Assembly (NCBI RefSeq): GCF_030272615.1
Contig: NC_081412.1
Coordinates: forward strand, 98,083,796 to 98,147,795
From: Cryptomeria japonica
Taxonomy: Eukaryota; Streptophyta; Pinopsida; Cupressales; Cupressaceae
Direction of reading: 5' to 3'
DNA: 64,000 nt
The position numbers were made by a program, and so were the translations under genes. Of this stretch, positions 39,269-52,109 are shown piece after piece (within the stretch, counting starts at the first letter, position 1; each line of letters begins with the position of its first letter). Under the pieces are notes generated by a model. The model was not told where the DNA came from. It made no database searches and saw only the letters and a list, made by a program, of their open reading frames with translations.

Positions 39269-40487
39269 TGTCGGCCATTTGGTGGAATTGTTTATGTGTT
39301 GCATTGATGTTTTGTCATTGATGCGAACACTAGTTGTTTGGATGCTTTACCAGCACCCTTCTGGTCCTGGTAGGTTGAGTGGTTTCTGGTTGATTTGGAT
39401 CCAATATGATCTGGTAGGCTCCGATATAGTTTGGTGATGGAATTGGCTTGTTCATGATAATCATGCTCATATTTGGTTAGTTGGTTTTGGTCTGGTGATC
39501 AGATGCTATCCTGCTTGCTTAGAAGCTTGGTTTTTAGTTCCGGTGAGGGTTTCACTAGCAGAGCTTTTGATGAAGATCTTTAATGAATTACATAAGTGGT
39601 GTTGGTGTAGCTTCTGGTGGAGTTTCAGGATGCTGTTGGTCATCATGTTCGAGACTTGGTGGATGGAGATCATTGCTATAGTGTGTGGACCTATATTGGG
39701 TCCTGGTTGATCTAGGTTATGGACCAACTTTAATGTAACATGTGGATTGGACCTCTCGATGTATTTATGGGATGTCTTATGTGTTGGATATTATTTGTTT
39801 GGTCTAAGGCTGACATGGTTTGTAATTATGTAATTGGTTTATTGTCTGGTGGCCAACCTGATTGTTTATGGTTGAGGGTTTGTATATATAGATGTAAGAT
39901 CTCATTGTAGATCATCATGGTTATGTTAGAGGTCATGGTCAAGGAATGTAATGTGCGAATATGTAATATCATTCAGGTAGAGGATTTGATCGATCATTGG
40001 AGATCGAATTGGGTGTATGTAAGAGGATTTAGCCCTCCGATATTGATCTTAACCGAAATTATACTCAAACATAAGAGATTCTATCTTTTGCAGCTCAACA
40101 CTTCTCCAGATTGTAGTCTGGATTTCTATGTAGTAAGTGAGGCTCCTTTTGTGATGAGCAGTGCACTCTAGGTTGTTGGCCTTCCTACAAGTGCAAGCCC
40201 CTCAATTGTAATTCAAATACTTACTGCAAAAGTATTATCTGACTGTGGGTAGGCTTCCCACCGTGGTTTATCCCTTTACTGGGTTTTCCACGTACAAATC
40301 TTGTTGTCATGTGGATGATATTTATTCTGTGATTATTGTTTGCATTTAATTTGTTTAATTGCTATTCTATTATTAATGTTTTGGGTTCCGATATTAAAGT
40401 TTAAATTGATAATAGTTCAGGTAATCTGTGACAACTGATTCACCCCCCCCCTCTCAGTTGTCTTTCGGCTATTTGAACTGTCTAGCA
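39269..40487 (+). repeat. 5' LTR of the Copia element
   Basis: Begins TGTCGGCCATTTGG and ends TCTAGCA. The conserved block CACCGTGGTTTATCCC with TTTTCCACGTA is at 40258-40295, and a C-rich run at about 40441-40451 is followed by CTCTCAGTTG. Confidence 0.92.
39882..39890 (+). promoter_or_regulatory. TATA box in the 5' LTR
   Basis: GTATATATA stands about 600 bp into the LTR, upstream of the conserved R/U5-like block. The same motif is kept in the 3' LTR at about 45712-45720. This is the likely U3 promoter. Confidence 0.5.
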
Positions 40488-40489
40488 AT

Positions 40490-40501
40490 TGGTATCAAAG
40501 C
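40490..40501 (+). other. primer-binding site (initiator Met tRNA type)
   Basis: TGGTATCAAAGC lies 2 bp after the 5' LTR and differs at one base from TGGTATCAGAGC. Confidence 0.9.
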
Positions 40502-40545
40502 TTTGGTCCTCTCTGCAGAAAGCTTAACCGCTTGAGGAAGATCCT

Positions 40546-43500
40546 ATGGCGACTAACAGTTCAAGTTCATCCAGTTCTTTTGGAGCTATATTTCGAAGGG
40601 ATATTCTAAGGCTTGATGGAACAAATTACACAGTATGGAAGATTCAAATGGAGACTCATCTGAGATGTCTTGGCAAGGAGATTTGGGAGATCACACAAAA
40701 TAGTGTCACACCTTATAATCTGGGATCTGGTAATCCTCCTCCAACAAACCTGGACAAGGAGCTTGAGAATTATTGTAGAGCAAGAGAAGCCCTCTTGTGT
40801 GCACTTTCTGATCAACAAATAATGGGATTAACCGACAAATCATCTGGAAAGGCTATATGGGGTAAGTTGGAGACTCTTAATGAAGGTGACCCTACCGTGA
40901 AGATTGCTAAACTTGATGGTTACCAGGTAAGATATGAAAACCTGAAGATGGAAGAAGATGAAAGGATTAGTGCATTCATGGAAAGGGTAAATGAGATTGT
41001 TATGGGAATTCAATGTTGTGGTGGAACTCTGAGCGAAGATGAAATTGTTTCTAAAGTTCTGAGAGCCCTACCACCGGTTTACATAATGAAGGCTACTACT
41101 ATCAATGAGTTGAGAACAATGGCTAATACATCTGTCAACAGAGATAATTTGGTTGGGAAACTACTTGCTTTTGAGCTTGAAGAATTTGGACCTTCTGGAG
41201 TTGTGAAGTCTGAACCTTCTTTTCATGCATCTACATCTACAACCAGTAAACAAGGCTGGAAAGCTTTGTATGCAAAGGAATTAGAATATATGAAGAGAGA
41301 AGATGAAGATTTTGAGCAACTTGAAGCACTATTTGCTAGAAGAGTACCTAAAGGACCGGTAGGAAGTAAGTATGAAAGAAAAGCACCTTTTAAATGTTTT
41401 GCATGTAATAAGATTGGTCATTTTGCATCTAGATGTCCTAAAAGGAATTCAAGGTTTGAAGAAAGAGATAGAAGATCATTTAAGCCTAACCTTGGATATC
41501 AGAACAAGTATAAGTACAAGAAAAACAGAGACAAATCATGCTACATAGTGGATGAGGAAGGCATTACTGATTCTAATGATGAATCGGCAAAAGATTCTAC
41601 TAGTGGTTTAGGCAATGGGAAGGAATGGATGTTCTTGGCTATCAAAGAAGATGATCCAGCATTGGAAGAGAATGTACCTAAAGAGAAGGCACTTGCTGCT
41701 AAAATTGACGACAATGATGAATGGGTCATTGACAGCAGTTGTTCACATCATATGACTGGAGATAAAGGGAAGTTTCTATCTTTGCAAGAATTTGAGGGCG
41801 GTCTAGTTAGATTTGGAGATGACAAAGCATGTATGATGGTAAGAACAATACTGACAATGTTAATTATGTTGAAGGTTTAAGGCATAATAGTTTAAGTGTA
41901 CGACAATTGGTAGATAAGGGATTTCAATTACAGTTCAAGGATGGAAAATGCAAAATCATTAACAGATTTGGCTTGGAGATTGCAACCGGTACACAAACAA
42001 AAGGTAATATATTTCATTTGAACTCTGGTGAGAAGACATGTCTGATTACACAGATTGATGAGAGTTGGCTATGGCATAAAAGGTTGTGTCATGTGAATTT
42101 TGATTGCATTGTGAAGATCAGTTCAACTAAGGCAGTTAGGGATATACCTAAGATTATGAAGCCCTATAATCCGGTATTTAAAGAATGTCAAATGGGTAAA
42201 CAGGTCAGAACCTCTTTTAGAAGTATATAAGATAAATCAAATGATGTTCTTGATCTTATTCATACTTATTTGTGTGGCCCTACAAGAGTTAAAAGTTTTC
42301 AAGGTGATAGATATTTCATGCTAATCATTGATGATTATTCTAGAATGATGTGGGTTACTTTTCTAAAAGAAAAATTTGAAGCATTTGAAAATTTTAAGAT
42401 CTTTAAGGCTAAAGTGGAACTGAGACAGGATTGAAGATTAAATGTTTGAGGTCAGATCATGGTGGAGAATTCACATCCGGCAAGTTTAATAACTTTTGTG
42501 AGAAGTATGGTATAAAAAGACAATTTTCTGCTCCCCAAACACCTCAGCAGAATGGAGTTGTAGAAAGGAAGAATAAAACTATCTTGGATGCTGCTAGAAC
42601 AATGATGATGGAAGCTAGTCTACCTCATATCTATTGGAGAGAAGCAGTAAACACATCGGTTTATACATTCAACAGAGTACATATCAAATGAGAAACTTGT
42701 AAGACACCTTATGAATTATGTTTTGGCAATACACCTACAATAAGTATTTCAGAATTTTTGGTAGTAAATATTATATCAGGAGAGATGATATCATTGGGAA
42801 ATTTGATCCTAGATGTGATGAAGGCATATTTCTTAGTTATTCTAATGAAAGAAAAACATATAGATGTTATAACAAGAGATTGTAGAGAATTGTGGAGAGT
42901 GCTAATGTCAAAGTAGATAAGCTGAACATGAGACAAATTAGAGTTTATGAGAAGGAACCAACAATGGAAATGATTATGTATGAACCGGTAGCACCTTTAC
43001 CGGAATAGAGTGTTGAACTAGTTGCTTCAGTAGTATCAGATAATTTTGCAATAACTGAAGAACAGGGAAGAGGAACAAAAAGTCAGAAGAGTCCTAGGTA
43101 TGTGAGATTGAATCATTCAAAAGATTAGATCATTGGGGATAAGAGCAATGGAATGATGACAAGAAGAAGACTGACAACTAATGAGGTATGTTTAATTTCA
43201 CAAGTTGAACCGGTATCAGTAATTGAGGCATGTAAAGATGAATATTGGTTGAAAGCTATGGAAGAAGAATTAGATCAGATTGAGAAAAATAACACATGGA
43301 CCTTGGTTCCCCGGCCTAAAAATAAAAATGTTATTGGAACTAAATGGGTTTTTAGTAATAAATTGAATGAATATGGTCAAGTTATAAGGAATAAGGCTAG
43401 ATTGGTTTGTAAAGGATATTCTCAGAAGGAAGGAATTGATTATGGAGAGATTTTTGTACCTGTAGCTAGGATTGAAGTAAAAAATACAAGGTTTATTAGA

Positions 43501-44698
43501 TGGATGTTAAATGTGCATTTTTGAATGGGGATCTTGATGAGGAAGTTTATATTGAGCAACCTGGTGGTTTTTCACTATCAGATGATACAAACATGGTTTG
43601 TAGGTTAAGGAAAGCTTTATATGGATTGAAACAAGCACCTAGAGCTTGGTATGCAAGGTTGGATAAATATCTTTTGAAGCTTGTTTTACTAAGGGAAGTG
43701 CTGACAGTAATTTATATTATAAGATCACTGATGATGATATACTGATTATTGAAGTATTTGTTGATGACATTATTTTTGGAGGTGAAGATAAGTTATGCAT
43801 AGAATTTTCTAAGAATATGGAGAAATAATTTGAGATGTCTATGACTGCTGAGATAAAAAATTTCTTAGGTTTGCAGATTACTCAGACTGACAAAGGCATT
43901 TTCATCTGTCAAACTAAATATGCTAGTGAATTGTTGAAGAAATTTGGTATGGGAGATTCTAAGCTGGTAAGTACTCCTATGAAATTGACAAGAAAATATG
44001 TTTCTACACCAGTAAATCCTACAAGATACAAATCTATGATTGGAGGTCTGATTTATTTGACTCAAACTAGGTCTGACATTATGAATGTTGTTTGTATTGT
44101 TTCAAGATTTCAGAGTGATCCCAGAGAAAATCATGAGATTGCGGTGTAAAGGATTTTTAGATACTTGCAAGGTACATCAGAATATGGTTTGTGGTACCCT
44201 AAGGATGATAAATTTACTTTATGTGCATATACAGATGCTGATTGGGATGGAGATGTTGATGACCAGAAAAGTACTTCCAGTGGAGCTTTCTTTCTTGGAA
44301 AGAAGTTGGTTTCATGGATTAGCAAGAAACAATCATGTACTTATTTATCTACTACTGAAGCTGAGTATGTTGCTACTGCTACTAACTGTACACAAGTTCT
44401 ATGGATGAAGCAAATGTTGAAGGATATAAAGGTGGATTGTGATGCACCAGTAGTTATTCACTGTGATAACTCTACTGCAATTGATATATCAAAGAATCTT
44501 GTATTTCATTCTAAATCAAAGCACATATCTATAAAGTATAACATTTTGAAGGAAAAAGTAGAAGCAAATGAAGTTAGACTGGTTTATGTGAATACTAAAG
44601 AGCAAATTGTAGATGTTTTCACTAAACCTTTTCCCAAGGGATCATTTGAGTACCTGAGAGACAGTTTGGGAGTTTTTGTCCCTCCAATAGAGACTTGA
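40546..44698 (+). pseudogene. Copia gag-pol polyprotein, broken
   Basis: The first frame (40546-41880, 444 codons) holds gag with a perfect zinc knuckle (CFACNKIGHFASRC) and the start of protease, whose active site reads DSS instead of DSG. A shift near 41830 with loss of a few codons leads to the GAG-pre-integrase part (41829-42230: WHKRLCHVN; the first cysteine of the later pair is F). A stop at 42228 and a shift near 42425 break the integrase core (DDYSR, SDHGGEF, ending at 42691). Reverse transcriptase begins at about 43220 (NVIGTKWVF), has a small deletion with shift near 43480, and its catalytic motif is FVDD (43757-43768) rather than YVDD. RNase H (44165-44698: TDADWDGD, TEAEY, CDNSTAI) is open to the natural end. 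Further stops are near 43826 and 44147. Confidence 0.93.
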
Positions 44699-44860
44699 TT
44701 GATGCGGTTTGGCATCAGTTCGACATGCATTATCAAAGATACTATTCATTCTAGCACTGATGTGGGATGCTAGTGTTTAGGGGGAGTAGTCAACTTTGTG
44801 ATTCAATGGTTTATGTTTTTGCTTTGATATTTTTGTCAGATTTATGGCATTGATGTCAAA

Positions 44861-44983
44861 GGGGGAGAGATATTGATGTGAAAAAAGACAAAGAAAGAAA
44901 AAAAATCATAGGGGGAGAGATATTGATGTGATAAAGACAAAGGAAGAAAATTTAAAAGTCAAAGGGGGAGAGATATTGACATT
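44861..44983 (+). repeat. three copies of a polypurine-like unit after pol
   Basis: GGGGGAGAGATATTGATGTG occurs at 44861 and 44911, and GGGGGAGAGATATTGA again at 44964. Between them are purine-rich AAGACAAAG(A/G)AAG segments. The true tract before the LTR (45088-45099) has the same GGGGGAGA core. Confidence 0.9.
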
Positions 44984-45087
44984 CAGAGCTGTATGTGGGA
45001 GATTATTTGTTGTCTTCCATTGGGGAGACTTGTTTGACATTTCTTGGTACTTATATGTTTTTCACATCTAGTGTTGCCATCAATGCC

Positions 45088-45099
45088 AAAGGGGGAGAT
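45088..45099 (+). other. polypurine tract before the 3' LTR
   Basis: AAAGGGGGAGAT directly precedes the LTR start TGTTGGCC and would prime plus-strand synthesis. Confidence 0.85.
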
Positions 45100-46316
45100 T
45101 GTTGGCCATTTGGTGGAATTGATTATGTGTTGCATTGATGTTTTGTCATTGATGCCAACACTAGCTATTTGGATGCTTTACTGACACCCTTGTAGTCTCG
45201 GTAGGTTGAGTGGTTTCTGGTTGATTTGGATCCGGCATGATCTGGTACGCTCCGGTATAGTTTGGTGATGGAATTGGCTTGTTCATGATACTCATGCTCA
45301 TATTTGATCAGTTGGTTTTGGTCTAGTGATCGGATGCTATCCTGCTTGCTTAGAATCTTGGTTTCTGGTTCCAACAAGGGTTTCACCGGCAAAGATTTTG
45401 ATGAAGATCTTTGATGAATTGCAAAAGTGGTGTTGGTGCAGCTTCTGGTGGAGTTTCATGATGCTATTGGTGATCATGTTCGAGACTTGGCAGATGGAGA
45501 TCACTATTGTAGAATGTGGACCTATATTGGGTCCCAATTGATCTAGGTTATGGACCAACTTTAATGTAACGTGTGGATTGGACCTCTCGATGTATTTTTG
45601 GGATGTCTTATGTTTTGGATATTATTTGTCTGGTCTAAGGCCAACATGGTTTGTAATTATGTAATTTTTTTATTGTTTGGTGGCCAACCTGATTGTTTAT
45701 GATCGAGGGTTTGTATATATAGATGTAAGATCTCATTGTAGATCATCATGGTTATGTTAGAGGTCATGGTCAAGGAATGTAATGTGCGAATAATGTAATA
45801 TCATTCAGGAAGAGGATTTGATCGATCATTGGAGATCGAATTGGGTGTATGTAAGAGGATTTAGTCCTTCGGTATTGAGCTTAACTGAAACTGTACTCAG
45901 GCATAGGAGATGCTATCTTTTGTAGTTCAACACTTCTCTAGATTGTAGTTTGGATTTTTATGTAGTCAGTGAGGCTCCTTTTGTGATGAGCAGTGCGATC
46001 TAGGTTGTTGGCCTTCCTGCAAGTGCAGACCCCTCAATTGTAATTCACATACTTACTGTAGAAGTATTAGCTGACTGTGGGTAGGCTTCTCACCGTGGTT
46101 TTTCCCTTTACCGCATTTTTCACATACAAATCTTGGTGTCATGTGGATGATATTTATTCTGTGATTATTGTTTGTGCTTAATCTGTTTAACTGCTATTCT
46201 GGTATTAATGTTTTGGGTTCTAATATTAAAGTTTAAATTGCTAATAGTTCTGGTAATTTGTGACAATTGATTCACCCCCCCCCCCTCTCAGTTGTCTTCC
46301 AGTTATTTGAACTACA
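45100..46316 (+). repeat. 3' LTR of the Copia element
   Basis: Begins TGTTGGCCATTTGG and ends GAACTACA. It is colinear with the 5' LTR, with scattered substitutions over its length and a longer C run (about 46274-46285). Confidence 0.92.
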
Positions 46317-46596
46317 TAAACCATTGTTAGCAAATCAAAGGCCAAAACATACCTTCTAGAACACACTAGCAGTACAACTAGGAACCCACCTCAATGGTGG
46401 GAAGAAATTTCACCCACAACTTAACGAAGAGTTTTGGGGGAGGAAGAAATACCTTTCTACCCGTGACTAACAACATTCCATGAAATACTATTGCTTAAAC
46501 CATCATTACAAGTGGGATCAAGAGGGGAAATCCCAGGGTTTGTCAACACTTGGAGTAGATTATTGACCATTGTAATGTGGTGAAATAGTTGTTCAC
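46317..46596. other. flank of the Copia element, no gene
   Basis: No coding or RNA feature recognised. Confidence 0.4.
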
Positions 46597-46735
46597 TATT
46601 GGTAAAATAGATTTTGTACACCTTGTATAATAATGTTTAAAATTATAATATTGTATTTATAATGTGAGTTGCACATGGACATGTAAAGTGTAGAGATTCC
46701 ATTGAAATATTCTTAGGGCCACTTGATGAGGGTTT
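46597..46735 (+). repeat. direct repeat, left copy (possible LTR start)
   Basis: Matches 49138-49280 in order: AAAATAG, TTGTACACCTTG, TAATGTTTA, GTAAAGTGTAGA, GGGCCACTTG. Beyond the last landmark the two diverge. Confidence 0.7.
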
Positions 46736-49137
46736 TGGGTTTGCTGTTATGATGGGTTGTTGGTAGATTTGGGGTTAGAAAAATGACGGGTCAAATAGGT
46801 TTCTTGGTTGTGATTTTATATGAGGGTTTTATGGGGGAAATGTTTCAAATGACCTCCTAGGACAAAATGGACCTCATGGATGGATTCAGGTTGGTCGAGA
46901 GATAAAAAAAATCATATAAAATTTGGCCTATTTCGATGAAAGTTGAAAATACTAATTTTTTTTAGCCTGATGGTAGTACAACCATTAAGCTTGTGTCCAT
47001 AGAAAATATAGAAAATAAATTATTATTTTTTAAAAATCCCATCTTCTTTTATTTTTCTAGCAAAAGTGATTTTTTTTTTTTTTAAATGAGGGGTCTATAG
47101 GGGGCATTTTTATTAAAGTTGTTAAATAAAAAAATAAAAAATGTTTATGCTAGGGCGGGGGGGAGACACCCCCCAACCCCTCTCTCTCCCCATGTCATAT
47201 ACCACACAGTGGTACCACCTATTGGATGGATTGGTACTACTCGGTACCATTGCTAACAAGGGTATCGTCGACAATGTACCCCCCATTGGCTGTGAGGGCC
47301 CCTGTCTCGTGTGGAAACCTTGGGTGAGGGTTAACCCCTACAAAATTAAAAGACAAAAAAAGTTAATCCACCAAAACAAAAAAACTAAATTTTTGGATAT
47401 ATATTTTTTAATAAGAACTTTGATATTATTTTAAATGTCACCCAATGATATTATATGCCAGATGAATTTTGTTGATGGGTTTGGCCAGGGGCTGACTCAA
47501 CTATTTTTTTTAAATTGAAAATTATGAAATGAGGCAAATTGGCGAAATTTTTGGAGTTTGAGTTCACCTTTACTTGCATATAACCCAATAGGTTGTTTTT
47601 CTTCCATGAAGCATAACTCGGGTGTATGATGTCAAATTTTCAACTTCTTATAATCGTTAGAAAGGTGACTCAGAGCACTACACAATGGTATTATCAATTT
47701 ATCCAGATTTTGTTGTCTGGGTAGTGAAATGTTAGCTAGAAGTGGTAGGTACCTTTATGACTTTCAAACGTCATAACTTGATTATACATCGTCAGATTTT
47801 AGACTTTGAATAGTCCACAGATTGATCGTGGAGAGTACTACATAGTAGATTAGGCTTGGAGCAGGTTTGAGATAATTTATTTTTTAATATATTGGTTTGA
47901 GTTGTTTACAGTTTTTTTTGAATATGGTGACATTATGAATTTATGACATGTTTAGTCTTGGAAATTTGGATTTTATGTTATTGTACAATTAGTATTGTAT
48001 CTTAAATTACTCACATGTTAACATGGTTATTAGTTTTGGTTTGGATATGTATGTAGCATTGTTGGGTCTACAAGTTGTGAAGTCTTTTAGGCGGTCTATA
48101 CTTGCAATATTGCATTTATGGCTTGGATTTTTTGTTATGAGAGGGTTACATCCATGTTGATTAAATGATGTATATGTTTGTTTGGTCTAAAGAGACTAGA
48201 TGGGTTTGGGTGTTGTTATGGTTTTTCATTTGAGGTTTTTATGGAGGAGATCATACTTGACATAGTTGGCATTTAGAGGTGTATGTAGAAGGGCATGCTA
48301 TAGGTTTTCATTTGCAATGTTTCTCTCTTTGGTCTTGGTTATCTCTTTGGATGTTTGGTCTGCATTACATTGAATTTGAGTTTGTTTGGAACTATGTGAT
48401 CAATAATTTGTGTTCATGTGTTGTCATGTGGGAGATGACATGGAGGTTCCTTTATCTCTTTGTTGAGAACATGGGAGAGTATTGGATACTTGAGGTGAGA
48501 GTTATACTTGCAAAAACTTAGTTTACAGACTATTCATATTGTTGTTGAGGTTCCTTGATACTACATGGTTATGGTTACACTTTCTCCGATATGATGTTAG
48601 TGAATTTATTTTAGATTTGACATTACCTATGTAGTGGGAATTTCTAGGTCTGTATGTGATAGGTATTTCACTTGGAGCTTATGATTGCATGTTACAGGTG
48701 TATATGTTGATTATATGAGATCCACTTGATATGTTTTGTATACCTTGGAGGTATGGATAGTTGGATGTGTTAGCACTTGTTGTGGGTTCTATTTCAGCTA
48801 TAGTTATTGGTTCTTGACAGTTTTCGATGCATTTGATATCTTTGGATTGAGTGATTTTATTTGGGATATTAGTTGAGGAAGGACTTATGATTCATTGTGA
48901 CACGTTGTGTGGATTTCTCTTTGGATGACCTCTTCTATGTCTAGTGGCATTGGCATGGTGGAGGGTGAGGGCATTCATGAATGAGGTGGTGGTGAATGTT
49001 TCTTGTTTCAGGTATCCTAATGGAGCACATGAAGCACTTGGATTCCATGGTGGTATATGTGGCTAGAGAGATTTTTCCCTTGTTCATGATGTGGTTACTT
49101 ATTTTACCTTGTGCAAAGTATACAACAAGTGGGAAAA
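46736..49137. other. no gene; possible interior of a non-autonomous LTR element
   Basis: Only short frames, none like a retrotransposon domain. A GC-rich patch at 47150-47340 contains several runs of C or G. If the flanking direct repeats are LTRs, this would be a 2.5-kb interior without genes. Confidence 0.35.
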
Positions 49138-49280
49138 TGTTGGGAAAATAGGTGTTGTACACCTTGCATAAATAATGTTTATAATTATAATATTTTATTT
49201 ATTATGTGAATTGTGCATAGATGTGTAAAGTGTAGAAAATCCCTTGGAATATTCTTGGGGCCACTTGTTGAGTTGTATTG
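49138..49280 (+). repeat. direct repeat, right copy (possible LTR start)
   Basis: Begins TGTTGGGAAAATAGG after a purine-rich GTGGGAAAA, as a 3' LTR would. No matching LTR end was found on either side. Confidence 0.65.
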
Positions 49281-50204
49281 TAACATTGGGATATCATATT
49301 ATAATTATTTAATATTGGGGAAAGTAAATTTAATAAAGTATCCAATATTAGATGTGGGGTCAATGGGAAGTTAGCCCATGGTTTTAGCACATATTTTTGT
49401 AGCACATGGTTTTGATGTAATACCACTTTGTGGTTTTATGGGAGCTTGTGTTTGTAAAAGCAATCACAAGGGTAGTTGTCTGGGTAAGCCAGGTTTAGCA
49501 TTTGTGGAGGTTAGAAGCATGGCATGGGATGTGTCGTTACATCCTTGTTCATATGGATTGCTTGTTGATGGTCCGAGTTTCAAAAGCTTTCATGGTTGTA
49601 TTTGTAATGGTGCATTACTAATAATACATGTGTAGAGGTGTCGTTTGGAAGTAGGGTTTCACCTAGTAGGATAAGACCACTAATGAACCAAATTAAGATT
49701 TACATTCAAAGAGGGTTGAATCTAATAGATCTAGCCTCGATCCCACTCAGGAAGGGCTGAGAAGTCTGATTAGATTCACTTGGCTAGGGTTTTGATTCCC
49801 TCTTTCTAAGTTGAATTATGAAAATGCTAAAATTAGGGTAAACAGGCGAATATTTAAGAGATCAGGCATAAACAATGAGCCACAGTCATCGTGCAGAGCC
49901 ACAAACCTAGATCTGAGCAGAAGATGATGGTTCAGATATGTTCCCAAAAGTTTGGCGTAAATTGTCGAGACCATGGCGGTGGTCACCATGGTCCTCCAAA
50001 TTTATCGTTTTCAAAAGATGAACTAGTTTGCCTCTGCAAAACTTGTCAACCCTCTTGAATGCATCTCTGTACTTGTTCTTGCACACAGTGAAAAAGGGGA
50101 AAATTGTTGGGAATAGGAGTTTGCCTAAGTCAAACCCCAATCTGGAATCAACCTTAAATGAAACAATGCAAATACTGAAATCATTACTTAAGAAAATATA
50201 CATC
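49281..50204. other. flank of the 13-kb Gypsy-type element, no gene
   Basis: A stretch at 49685-49860 resembles 6030-6240. A 25-bp imperfect palindrome (GACCATGG, nine bases, CCATGGTC-type ends) at 49969-49993 has a counterpart at 63744-63768 on the other side of the large element. Confidence 0.45.
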
Positions 50205-51836
50205 TGTAGCTAGGAAATCGGAAATCATCAAAGCAAATCAATATTAGTCATTAGCTCAATCACAAAAGCTCAATTGCAATGATCAATCCTAACACACTCA
50301 ATAAAGACATGAAAAGCAAAACATTCAAAACTAAAAACTAAGCAAACCAGATGCAGATCTGAATGTCTCCTTCATGCGGCTCCATTGTCCTTATTTCTTC
50401 TCCAAATAGCCTTTGTTTGTGGATCTCACCTTCAAGTGCATAAACCTAATGTGAAAGAAAGATTGACATTGGCACAAGAATACTCAAAGCATGATTGATT
50501 CGACAAAGTAATTCAAACAAGTGATTATTATTAGCCGAGATTGAAGAAATTCATCCAATTTATAGACAAACCGAAGAAATGATCAAATTAGCATGATTCA
50601 ATTCAAATGGAAATTGTAAATAAAAAATGTCAATTATGACAAATTATGCACTTTCTATGCAAAATTTGATTGATTGATAATTATGACAAAATTATGACAA
50701 ATTTCCATGTCAAAAATTGATTGATTGTTAATTATGACAAATTATGACAAATTGAAATGTCATTCCCATGAAACTAGGAGGAAAATAGGAGGAAATTGAA
50801 TTAGAAATTAGGAAAATTAGAAAATTGGAAAATTAGGAAATAGAAAATTAGAAAATGAGGGAAATAGGAATTAGGAAAATTAGAAAATTAATTAATAATT
50901 TTTCATTTATTAATTAATTCACAAAGAGGGAATTTAGAAATTGATGAAAAATTAGGAAATTAGTGAATTAGGAGAAATTAGGTAAATTAATTAATAATTT
51001 GTCATTTATTAATTAATTCACAAAAAGAGGAATAATTAGTTAGCCAATTAAACATTTAATTGTGACACGAAGACCTAGGATAAATAAATAAATTATTTAA
51101 CCTAGAGGGAGAAATGAATAAAATCATGAAACCCTAAAAGATGAATTAGAAATGCAAGGATGACAATTAGGTCTTGATGAAAGATAATTGACTCGATCAT
51201 GATTTTGATTAACAAAGGACCAATGTGATAAATGATTTGATTGATAAATGCGCCAATTGACGAGGAACAATGACTAATTGATCCAAATTGACATAATTGA
51301 GACAGACAACGATCGATGGCAAATTGATCGCAAAATGACAAAATTGACAAGAGGACAAGGATCGATGACAAAATAGATTGCAAGACGACAAGATTGAAAA
51401 TGACCACGATCGATGACAAATCGATCGCAAAATGACAAGATCGAACATGACAACTATCGATGACAAATCGATCGCAAAACGACAAGATTGAAAATGATAA
51501 GGATTGATGACAAATCGATCGCCAGATGATAAGATTGATAAGAGGACAAAACCCTAATTAGGATTGACGATGTCCAAAATGATGACAAATGAGCACGCCT
51601 ATTGATGCGACAGGATAAGATCGATCAAAATCATGACTGGAGAGTGTTGTCGACAAGACCAAATTTGAGAGCGAGACGAATGAAAAATGTAGAAGAATGA
51701 CTCGATGCTCGCAAATGATAAAAACCAAGTGCGTGACATAGGAGAAATGTTAATGCGACGCAAAAACCTAAAATGAGGCAATGCGCAAATGTTAAAGTAT
51801 GATTCCGCAAGCGTTGACCATTTTTAGACGTCTACA
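50205..51836 (-). repeat. 3' LTR of the 13-kb element
   Basis: In plus coordinates it starts TGTAGCTAGG and ends GTCTACA. It contains AT-rich simple repeats (about 50620-51020), a duplicated ATTAATTAATAATTT segment and a five-unit tandem array at 51304-51544. Confidence 0.93.
51304..51544 (-). repeat. tandem subrepeats in the 3' LTR
   Basis: Five units of about 46-49 bp, each with a core like GATCGATGACAAATCGATCG, itself nearly palindromic. In the minus-strand reading the array lies 290-530 bp into the LTR, upstream of the TATA box, so in U3. Confidence 0.9.
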
Positions 51837-51858
51837 TTTTGCCCCTCTTTGAGACAAT
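51837..51858 (-). other. polypurine tract of the 13-kb element
   Basis: On the minus strand CTCAAAGAGGGGCAAAA runs straight into the LTR start TGTAG. It sets the element on the minus strand. Confidence 0.8.
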
Positions 51859-52109
51859 GTGATTTTAAGCGTTGTTTCAAAGAACAATAATGAAAATGCC
51901 CCAGACACTGACAATGACATATGCATGCCCCCTCGAGGAATTGGCCGGAAACATGCAAAAAAGAGGCCAATTGATCAATAAAAATGATAGGATCGAACGA
52001 ACTGACAATCGGAGATCGGATGCACAAAAGACAAGCAAGTGATGGTGCAAAAGACCGCGACCAGCATGAGATGGAGAGGGTGCACGTCCATCTATGCACT
52101 GACAAAGAT

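Larger units (their letters stand above)
39269..46316 (+). mobile_element. near full-length Ty1/Copia retrotransposon, inactive
   Basis: LTRs of 1219 and 1217 bp (about 90% alike by eye) flank a primer site, gag, protease, integrase, reverse transcriptase, RNase H and a polypurine tract, in the Copia order. Termini are TG...CA. The flanking five bases are GAAAC (39264-39268) and TAAAC (46317-46321), a target duplication with one change. At least three frame shifts and four stops inactivate the polyprotein. No second insertion interrupts it. It is younger than the Copia element at 7.3 kb. Confidence 0.95.

Noticed and set aside
47141-47434. 97-codon plus-strand frame in a GC-rich patch
   Set aside because: Low-complexity start rich in G and C runs, no family resemblance, within a region that looks like the interior of a non-coding repeat.
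50028-51485. Minus-strand repetitive frames in the LTR (and at 62603-62986)
   Set aside because: They arise from the GATCGATGAC tandem array and occur identically in both LTRs, in non-coding U3.
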